From positions 434,001 through 498,000 of the forward strand of contig NZ_CP114013.1 of NCBI RefSeq assembly GCF_028416635.1: a DNA stretch of 64,000 nucleotides. The letters are read 5' to 3'. This DNA comes from Baekduia alba. Its GTDB lineage: Bacteria; Actinomycetota; Thermoleophilia; Solirubrobacterales; Solirubrobacteraceae. Position 1 is the stretch's first letter, and every line of letters begins with the position of its first letter. Positions 58,538-64,000 of this stretch are shown here, one piece after another. The notes beneath the pieces are model-generated. The model saw only the letters and a list, made by a program, of their open reading frames with translations, searched no databases and had not been told where the DNA came from. Both the position numbers and the translations under genes were made by a program.

Positions 58538-59374
58538 ATGACGAACGCACCCACCAGCGAACGGCCGGCCGCCTCCGTGATCGTCGAGCGGCGTCCGATC
58601 GACGGCCAGCCGGGGTTCGCCGGCTGGGTGACGATGAACCGCCCCGACGACATGAACCCGATGGACTGGGGAACGATCAAGGCGCTGCGCGCCGCCTTCG
58701 ACGACCTCGGCGCCGATCAGGACGTCCGGGTCATCTTCGTCACGGGCTCCGGGCGGGCGTTCTGCGCGGGCGGCGACATGAAGCGCTACGTCGAGCTGCA
58801 GCGCGACGCGGTGGAGTTCCCGCGGTTCCTCGCCGACTGCCACGACCTCTTCATCGCCGTGGCGAAGTACCCGAAGCCCGTCGTCGCCCTGGTCAACGGC
58901 GTCTCGGTCGCCGGTGGCACGGAGCTCATCATGTTCTGCGACTTCGCCATCGCGGCGGACACGGCCCGGATCGGCGACGCGCACCTCAACTTCGGGATGA
59001 TGGGCGGCGGTGGCGTGCTGGCGATGCTGCCGCTCGTCGTCGGCCCGGCGCGCGCCCGTGAGCTGATCCTGACCGGGCGGCTGCTCGACGCCGAGGAGGC
59101 CCGTGACTGGGGCCTCGTCTCGCGGGTCGTCCCTGCCGCCGACCTCGAAGCCGTCGCCGACCGCCTTGCCGAGCAGCTCGCGGCGAAGAGCCCGCTGGCG
59201 GTCAAGAACGCGAAGGGCGTCCTGAACTCGGTCTTCTGGTCGGGCGCGGACATCGAGACCCGGATGGACGTGGAGCGCGAGGTCGACCTGCGCTACTGCC
59301 TGACCAGCGAGGACGCCCAGGAAGGGCTCGCCGCGTTCGGCGAGAAGCGGGCGCCGCGCTTCACGGGGCGGTGA
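58538..59374 (+). CDS. enoyl-CoA hydratase/isomerase-family protein
   Basis: A 278-residue crotonase-family protein. VTGSGRAFCAGGDMKRYVEL and VNGVSVAGGTELIMFCDFAI form the CoA/oxyanion sites; the loop GDAHLNFGMMGGGGVLAMLP replaces the common PGxG.. segment. Reaction (hydration, isomerisation or C-C cleavage) cannot be set. It begins the downstream operon of thiolase-like, DUF35, kinase and dehydrogenase genes; the start lacks a ribosome site, consistent with leaderless translation. Confidence 0.88.
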   Translation: MTNAPTSERPAASVIVERRPIDGQPGFAGWVTMNRPDDMNPMDWGTIKALRAAFDDLGADQDVRVIFVTGSGRAFCAGGDMKRYVELQRDAVEFPRFLADCHDLFIAVAKYPKPVVALVNGVSVAGGTELIMFCDFAIAADTARIGDAHLNFGMMGGGGVLAMLPLVVGPARARELILTGRLLDAEEARDWGLVSRVVPAADLEAVADRLAEQLAAKSPLAVKNAKGVLNSVFWSGADIETRMDVEREVDLRYCLTSEDAQEGLAAFGEKRAPRFTGR

Positions 59375-59378
59375 CGAC

Positions 59379-60539
59379 ATGAGCCGCGGATACCACGGGA
59401 ACGTCGCGATCGCCGGGCTGGGGCAGACCGAGTTCTCGGCCAGCTCGGGCCGCAGCGTCCTGGACCTCGCCGTCGAGGCGTGCGGCGCCGCGATCGCCGA
59501 CGCGGGCCTGACTCCCGATCAGGTCGACGGCATCGCGAGCTACAGCATGTTCGACGACTCGGTGCCGACCGAGGCGGTGGCCACGGCCCTCGCGCTGCCG
59601 GACATGAGCTACGCGCTCGACTTCCACCTCGGCGGTCAGTCGCCGTGCTTCCTCGTCATGCACGCCGCGATGGCGGTCCACGCTGGCCTGGCCGACTGCG
59701 TCGTGCTGTACCGGGCGATGAACGGGCGGTCCGGCGTCCGCGTCGGCCGGGCACCGGTCGCCGGCGGCGGCGCGCCCTACCGCTACCCGCTGGGGTACGT
59801 CAGCTACGCGCAGTACATGGCGATGTGGGCGCGGCGGTACATGGTCGAGACGGGCGCCACGCAGGAGGACATCGGCGCCGTGCCGATCGCCCAGCGGGCC
59901 TACGCCGAGACCAACCCGCGAGCGACGCTGCGCAAGCCGCTCGACCTGGACGGCTACCTCGAGAGCCGCGTGATCGCCGAGCCGTTCCACCTCCACGACT
60001 GCGCGCGCGAGGTCGACGGCGCGTGCGCGCTCGTCGTGACGAGCCTCGAGCGCGCCCGCGACCTCAAGCGCCCGCCCGCCGTGATCGCCGGGTCGGCCTA
60101 CGTCGCTCCGCGGCGCCCGGGCCTGGACATCGGCGACTCCCTCTTCTGGGATGACTTCACCCGCAACCACACGTCGTTCCTGAAGGACCGGCTCTGGGGT
60201 GGCGCGGGCCTCGGTCCGGAGGACGTCGACGTCGCCGAGATCTACGACTGCTTCAGCAGCGTCGTGCACTGGAGCCTCGAAGGGCTGGGGTTCGTCGGCC
60301 GTGGCGAGGCGGGCGCGTTCGTCCGGGACGGCCACACCGCTTTGGATGGCTCATTGCCCACGAACACGCACGGCGGGATGCTCGGCGAGGGCTACCTGCA
60401 CGGGATGAACACGGTGGTCGAGGCGGTGCGCCAGATCCAGGGCACCGCCGCCAACCAGGTGCCGAACGCCGAGACGGCGGCGGTCACCTCCGGCGGGATG
60501 GAGAGCGGCTCGGCGCTCGTCCTCACGGTGGACCGATGA
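59379..60539 (+). CDS. thiolase-like protein (SCP2/lipid-transfer type)
   Basis: A 386-residue thiolase-superfamily protein. VAIAGLGQTEFSASSGRSVL is a typical start, with GGQSPCFLVMHAAMAVHAGL, NTHGGMLGEGYLHGMNTVVE (HGG motif) and AAVTSGGMESGSALVLT at the end, where the usual CxG cysteine is missing. Similar proteins (for example Ltp2) paired with a DUF35 protein act as retro-aldolases rather than thiolases in steroid side-chain breakdown. The DUF35 gene directly overlaps its stop (ATGA), supporting such a complex. Confidence 0.85.
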   Translation: MSRGYHGNVAIAGLGQTEFSASSGRSVLDLAVEACGAAIADAGLTPDQVDGIASYSMFDDSVPTEAVATALALPDMSYALDFHLGGQSPCFLVMHAAMAVHAGLADCVVLYRAMNGRSGVRVGRAPVAGGGAPYRYPLGYVSYAQYMAMWARRYMVETGATQEDIGAVPIAQRAYAETNPRATLRKPLDLDGYLESRVIAEPFHLHDCAREVDGACALVVTSLERARDLKRPPAVIAGSAYVAPRRPGLDIGDSLFWDDFTRNHTSFLKDRLWGGAGLGPEDVDVAEIYDCFSSVVHWSLEGLGFVGRGEAGAFVRDGHTALDGSLPTNTHGGMLGEGYLHGMNTVVEAVRQIQGTAANQVPNAETAAVTSGGMESGSALVLTVDR

Positions 60540-60952
60540 GCGGGCTGCGCCTGGAGGACGTCGTCGCGCAGGCGCCGGAGTCGGCGCGGCTGTGGGAGGC
60601 GCTGGCCGAGCGCCGGCTCGAGCTTCCGCGCTGCGGCGCATGCCGCCGCCTCCGGTTCCCGCCGCTGTCGACGTGCCCGTACTGCGGCTCCTCGGACCAC
60701 GCGTGGGAGCCGGTGCAGGCGCGCGGCACGTTGTACTCCTGGGTCGTCACGCACGTGGCCTTCGACGCGTCGCTGGCCGACGACGTGCCGTACGTCGTCG
60801 GCACGGTGCAGCTGCCCGACGGGCCGCGGATCTTCGCCCGGCTCGAAGGCGTGGCCCCCGCCGCGCTCGCGCCGGACATGGCGCTCGAGGGCGTCTTCGG
60901 CGACGAGGACGGCCTTCCGTTCCTGCGCTTCCGACCCGCGGGCGCGCGATGA
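60536..60952 (+). CDS. Zn-ribbon/OB-fold DUF35 protein
   Basis: A 138-residue ChsH2-like protein. The zinc ribbon has two Cys pairs (CGACRRLRFPPLSTCPYC), followed by an OB-fold (GTLYSWVVTHVAFDASLADD, YVVGTVQLPDG, ARLEGVAP). DUF35 proteins dock with thiolase-like partners to form hydratase or aldolase complexes. The start overlaps the thiolase-like stop and its own stop overlaps the kinase start, so all three are coupled. Confidence 0.9.
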   Translation: MSGLRLEDVVAQAPESARLWEALAERRLELPRCGACRRLRFPPLSTCPYCGSSDHAWEPVQARGTLYSWVVTHVAFDASLADDVPYVVGTVQLPDGPRIFARLEGVAPAALAPDMALEGVFGDEDGLPFLRFRPAGAR

Positions 60953-62004
60953 CCGCCGATGCGCTCGTGCCCACCGAGCTCGTGGATCGCGAGCGGCTGT
61001 CCCGTCACCTGCGCGAGCACCTCGGCGCCGGCTACGGGCAGTTCGACGTTCGCCGGCTCGGCGAGGGGCAGTCGTGCCTGACCTTCATGTTGGAGGGCAC
61101 GGGCTGGAGCCTCGTCCTGCGCCGCCCGCCGCGCGGCGACCTGCCGCCGACGGCCTTCGACGTCACCCGGGAGTACCGCGTGATGTCGGCGATCCGGGCC
61201 GGCGGCGCCGACCTTCCGGTGCCCCAGCCCGTGCTGCTCTGCACGGATCGGGACGTGCTCGGCGCGCCGTTCTACCTGATGGAGCCGGTCGGCGGCCTCG
61301 TCCTGCGCGAGCGCGCTCCGGCGGGGTTCGGCCCGGCCCAGCGCGCCGCGCTCTCCGAGAGCGCGATCGACGTGCTCGCGAGCCTCCGCGCCCTGGACTG
61401 GCAGGGCATCGGGCTCGCCGACTTCGGCAACCCCGACGCCTACGCGGAGCGCCAGCTGCGCCGGATGCAGAAGCTCTGGGAGCGCGCGCGCTTCCGGCCG
61501 CTGCCGGAGGTCGACGAGGTCGGCGACTGGCTCCGGGCCAACGTCCCGCCGCAGTCCCGCGCGGCGGTCGTGCACGGCGACTACAAGCTCGACAACGTCA
61601 TCGTCGACCCCGCGACCGGTCGGGTCGCCGCCGTCGTCGATTGGGAGCTGTCGACGATCGGCGATCCGGCGGCCGACCTCGGCTGGCTGCTCTACTACTG
61701 GCTCGACGATCAGGCCGAGCTGCAGTGGCCGCGGATGCCGGCGGTGATGCTGGCCGAGGGCTTCCCGACCCGCGCCGAGCTGTTCGAGCGCTACGCGGGC
61801 CGTGGCGCGGAGGTGGCCGCGGAGGCGGCGGTCTGGTACGCCGCGCTGGCCGGGTGGAAGTGCGCGATCATGCTCGAAGGCTCCTACCGGCGCTTCGTCG
61901 AGGGGACCGCCGACCACGCGACCTATGCCGCCCTGGAGACCGGCGTCCCGTTCCTCGCGAACCGCGCGCTGGGGTTCGCCACCGGCGCGCTGCGGATCGT
62001 CTGA
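60949..62004 (+). CDS. APH-family phosphotransferase (ACAD10/11-type kinase)
   Basis: A 351-residue aminoglycoside-phosphotransferase-fold kinase. The nucleotide loop is RRLGEGQSCLTFMLEGTG with LVLRRPP (catalytic Lys region replaced by Arg-rich strand). The catalytic loop is VVHGDYKLDNVIVDP and the metal motif VVDWELSTIGDPAADLGWLL. This pattern is that of the kinase half of ACAD10/ACAD11 and bacterial LvaA-like enzymes, which phosphorylate hydroxyacyl-CoA. Drug resistance is unlikely. Coupled to DUF35 and followed by an acyl-CoA dehydrogenase gene. Confidence 0.88.
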   Translation: MTADALVPTELVDRERLSRHLREHLGAGYGQFDVRRLGEGQSCLTFMLEGTGWSLVLRRPPRGDLPPTAFDVTREYRVMSAIRAGGADLPVPQPVLLCTDRDVLGAPFYLMEPVGGLVLRERAPAGFGPAQRAALSESAIDVLASLRALDWQGIGLADFGNPDAYAERQLRRMQKLWERARFRPLPEVDEVGDWLRANVPPQSRAAVVHGDYKLDNVIVDPATGRVAAVVDWELSTIGDPAADLGWLLYYWLDDQAELQWPRMPAVMLAEGFPTRAELFERYAGRGAEVAAEAAVWYAALAGWKCAIMLEGSYRRFVEGTADHATYAALETGVPFLANRALGFATGALRIV

Positions 62005-62009
62005 GCCCG

Positions 62010-63152
62010 ATGCGCCGGACGATCTTCGAGCCCGTCCACGAGGACTTCCGGACGTCCGTCCGCACGTTCCTGCAGCGCGAGGCCGTGCCCCACGCCGAGC
62101 GCTGGGAAACGGCCGGCATGGTCGATCGCGAGTTCTGGCGCAAGGCGGGGGCCGCCGGGTTCGTCGGCTTCGCGGCGCCCGAGCGGCACGGCGGGCTCGA
62201 CCTGCACGACTTCCGCTTCAACGCGATCCTGGACGAGGAGATCGAGTACGCGGCGGTCCCCGGCGACAACTTCGCCCTCGAGAACGACATCGTTACGCCC
62301 TATCTGGTCGAGCTCGCCAACGAGGAGCAGCAGGCCCGCTGGCTGCCGTCCTTCGTCGCCGGCGAGTCCGTCGTCGCGATCGCGATGTCCGAGCCCGGCG
62401 CCGGATCCGACCTGCGGGCGATGCAGACGACGGCGCGCCGGGACGGCGACACGATCGTGGTCAACGGCTCGAAGACGTTCGTGACCAGCGGCATCCAGGC
62501 CGACCGCGTGATCGTCGCGGCGCGCTCGGTGCCCGAGGGCGACCGACCGGTCTACGACCTGCTGATGATCGACGCCGACACGCCCGGGTTCGAGCGGGGT
62601 CGCAAGCTCGCGAAGGTCGGCCGCCGGGCGCAGGACACCGCAGAGCTGTTCTTCACCGACGTTCGCGTTCCGGTCGCCAACCTCCTCGGCGAACCGGGCC
62701 GCGGTCTGGCGAGCCTGATGCGCAACCTGCCGCGGGAACGCCTGTCGATCGCCGTCTCCGCCGTTGCCGCCTGTGAGCACGCGCTGCAGCTCACGGTCGC
62801 CTACGCGCGGGATCGCCACGCCTTCGGCCGGCCGATCGGCAGCTTCCAGGCCAACCGCTTCGCGCTCGCCGACCTGACCACGCGGGTGCGCGCCGCGCGC
62901 CAGTACGTCGACGCGTGCATCGCCGCGCTCGACACGGGCGCGCTCGGGGACGCCGAGGCGGCGGGCGTCAAGGCGCTGACCTCGGAGCTGCAGTTCGAGG
63001 TCCTCGACCGGTGCGTCCAGCTGCACGGCGGCTACGGCTACATGGACGAGTACGCGATCTCGCGCCTGTGGCGCGACGCGCGCGTGCAACGCATCTACGG
63101 CGGCACGACCGAGGTCATGTACGAGATCGTCGGCCGCGAGCTGGGGCTGTGA
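62010..63152 (+). CDS. acyl-CoA dehydrogenase
   Basis: A 380-residue acyl-CoA dehydrogenase. FAD/substrate motifs are IAMSEPGAGSDLRAMQTTAR and GSKTFVTSGIQADRVIVAAR. RHAFGRPIGSFQANRFALAD lies in the C-terminal helices, and QLHGGYGYMDEYAISRLWRD with RIYGGTTEVMYEIVGREL carries the catalytic Glu. It is of the standard type, unlike the DGPDEVH type at 52978. It should introduce a double bond into an acyl-CoA. Five bases after the kinase stop, same operon. Confidence 0.92.
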   Translation: MRRTIFEPVHEDFRTSVRTFLQREAVPHAERWETAGMVDREFWRKAGAAGFVGFAAPERHGGLDLHDFRFNAILDEEIEYAAVPGDNFALENDIVTPYLVELANEEQQARWLPSFVAGESVVAIAMSEPGAGSDLRAMQTTARRDGDTIVVNGSKTFVTSGIQADRVIVAARSVPEGDRPVYDLLMIDADTPGFERGRKLAKVGRRAQDTAELFFTDVRVPVANLLGEPGRGLASLMRNLPRERLSIAVSAVAACEHALQLTVAYARDRHAFGRPIGSFQANRFALADLTTRVRAARQYVDACIAALDTGALGDAEAAGVKALTSELQFEVLDRCVQLHGGYGYMDEYAISRLWRDARVQRIYGGTTEVMYEIVGRELGL

Positions 63153-63167
63153 GATGGAGGAGCGAGC

Positions 63168-63206
63168 ATGAACATGCACAACGACATCGCGGAGGACGGC
63201 CGATGA
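63168..63206 (+). CDS. 12-codon leader frame coupled to the phosphohistidine-domain gene
   Basis: A strong GGAGGAG precedes an ATG that codes MNMHNDIAEDGR and then stops, the stop overlapping the ATG of the next gene (ATGA). It probably serves translational coupling rather than making a working peptide. The same arrangement (strong ribosome site, tiny frame, overlap) is seen at 40381-40410. Confidence 0.35.
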   Translation: MNMHNDIAEDGR

Positions 63207-63565
63207 GCGCGGCACAGCACCTTCTCGCGCGGGGCATCGTCGCCTCGGCGGGCACCGCCACCGGGACGCTGCGCGAGGCGACGTCGGTCGCGCACGTGGT
63301 CGAGCTGATGGCCGAGGACCTGGGCGAGACGATCATCTGGACCGAGCACGCGTCGGTGACGTCGATCGTGCCGATCCTGCCGCACGTGCGGGGCGTCGTC
63401 TGCCAAGGGGGAGGGGTGACGTCGCACATCGCGATCGTCGCCCGCCAGTTGGGCCTGCCCTGCCTCGTCGCCGCGGACTTCGCGCAGGACGGTGCGGCGC
63501 TGGCGGGCCGGCGCGTGTCGATCGAGCCGAACGGGATGCTCGTGCTGGCGCCCGACGGGTCGTGA
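63203..63565 (+). CDS. stand-alone PEP-utilising mobile (phosphohistidine) domain
   Basis: A 120-residue protein that is only the swivelling domain of PPDK/PEP synthase. The motif VCQGGGVTSHIAIVARQLGL has the phosphorylatable His, and LAGRRVSIEPNGMLVLAPDG closes the domain. Alone it cannot make ATP-derived phosphate, so it likely needs a separate ATP-grasp partner, such as the protein at 56600 or the product of the following gene. Split PEP-synthase-like systems are known (phenylphosphate synthase). Confidence 0.85.
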   Translation: MSAAQHLLARGIVASAGTATGTLREATSVAHVVELMAEDLGETIIWTEHASVTSIVPILPHVRGVVCQGGGVTSHIAIVARQLGLPCLVAADFAQDGAALAGRRVSIEPNGMLVLAPDGS

Positions 63566-64000
63566 GCGCACGCGCGGACAGCGGGTCGCGCCACACGGTC
63601 GACGCGGTCATCCGGAGCTGGGGTCGAGCCCAGGCGCAGGCGATGCGTCGCGAGCAGCGCGGGAGCATGAAGTCCGAGCTCTTCGACATCCGCGGCCGCA
63701 CCTGGGTCGGCTTCGAGTGCTACTACGCCGCCGCGCCCGCGCTGCTGCGGACGCTGTGCGAGCACCGCTCGCCCGAGGCGCTGGGCCGGGCGATGCGGCG
63801 CCCGGGCAGCCGGCCGTACTACCTGCAGTTGATGATCTTGATGTCCAACTACCTGAGCGCGCGGGAGCAGCGCGTCCTCGCCACGGGGACGCCGCCCGAG
63901 GCCAGCGATCCGCAGGCCGATGCGGACCTCGCGACCGTCGTCGACTTCGTCGCCCGGACGGCCGGCGCGTACCGCACCGACGGCGCGGTGATGCCGACCG
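63562..64000 (+). CDS. unidentified protein, cut by the window end
   Basis: Starts at a GTG overlapping the previous stop (GTGA); 146 codons are visible before the window ends. The sequence is soluble and helical, with KSELFDIRGRTWVGFECYYA, RPGSRPYYLQLMILMSNYL and ADLATVVDFVARTAGAYRTD. I do not recognise it. Coupling to the phosphohistidine-domain gene suggests a partner in phosphate transfer, possibly carrying the missing ATP-binding or acceptor part beyond position 64000. Confidence 0.6.
   Translation, partial: MSARADSGSRHTVDAVIRSWGRAQAQAMRREQRGSMKSELFDIRGRTWVGFECYYAAAPALLRTLCEHRSPEALGRAMRRPGSRPYYLQLMILMSNYLSAREQRVLATGTPPEASDPQADADLATVVDFVARTAGAYRTDGAVMPT

Noticed and set aside
60949-62004. 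Antibiotic-resistance aminoglycoside phosphotransferase
   Set aside because: The HGDYKLDN/VDWELSTIGDP pattern and the acyl-CoA operon fit the ACAD10/11-type kinase better.

Overview
This 64 kb window is very GC-rich DNA, densely packed with genes on both strands. It uses many GTG starts and 1-4 base stop/start overlaps (ATGA, GTGA, TGATG). These traits, together with an ECF42-type sigma factor beside a YCII protein, a PPi-type phosphofructokinase motif, a SigB/SigF-like sigma factor and many aromatic- and acyl-CoA-degradation genes, suggest a soil actinobacterium. My best guess is Thermoleophilia/Solirubrobacterales (Conexibacter/Solirubrobacter-like). This rests on overall character; no marker gene was compared.

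Region 1 (1-13.8 kb) is mixed housekeeping and regulation: a frameshifted glyoxalase-family gene, an ECF42/YCII pair, a SigB-type sigma factor, a methyltransferase with a promoter inside an inverted repeat, a lipoprotein, an aldo/keto reductase, a PAS-GGDEF-EAL protein directly upstream of phosphofructokinase, a secreted beta-propeller protein and a cytochrome P450.

Region 2 (13.98-21.5 kb) looks like a genomic island at tRNA-Asp(GTC). The last 13 bases of the tRNA plus 9 downstream bases (22 bp) are repeated perfectly 7 kb away. Between the copies lies one giant exported repeat protein (about 1,905 aa, seven recognisable ~205-230 aa modules). It ends in a short Trp/His-rich tip that looks like a polymorphic-toxin domain, and a small gene follows that may be its immunity protein. 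Just beyond the right copy lies a decayed katG tail.

Region 3 (21.5-36.2 kb) is an aromatic-catabolism cluster: Crp/Fnr regulator, FAD monooxygenase, FAH-family hydrolase, extradiol-type dioxygenase, zinc-type alcohol dehydrogenase, AhpD-like protein, cupin, a complete ABC importer (binding protein, double ATPase, permease), then hydroxyquinol 1,2-dioxygenase-like and maleylacetate reductase-like genes, which would give 3-oxoadipate. The 8-mer GTCACTGC occurs upstream of three of its transcription units.

Region 4 (36.3-51.3 kb) holds a reductase, a DUF1275 membrane protein, a GntR regulator, an esterase, a cupin, a methyltransferase-like protein, a second Crp/Fnr-dehydrogenase operon, a SnoaL-like protein, Ohr, a second importer (binding protein plus permease), a second extradiol dioxygenase-FAH pair, an MhpA-like hydroxylase and an IclR regulator.

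Region 5 (51.4-64 kb) begins with the second importer's ATPase. It continues into an acyl-CoA pathway: an ACAD10/11-type dehydrogenase, SDR, two enoyl-CoA hydratases, a winged-helix protein, a pyruvate-phosphate-dikinase-like protein without its TIM barrel, a thiolase-like protein with a DUF35 partner, an APH-family kinase, a second acyl-CoA dehydrogenase, an orphan swivelling phosphohistidine domain and a gene cut by the window end. Two promoters here carry the same tandem pair of 14-bp near-palindromes at 20-bp spacing. The combination suggests phosphorylation-dependent processing of hydroxyacyl-CoA intermediates plus a retro-aldol step; this is inference from gene families.
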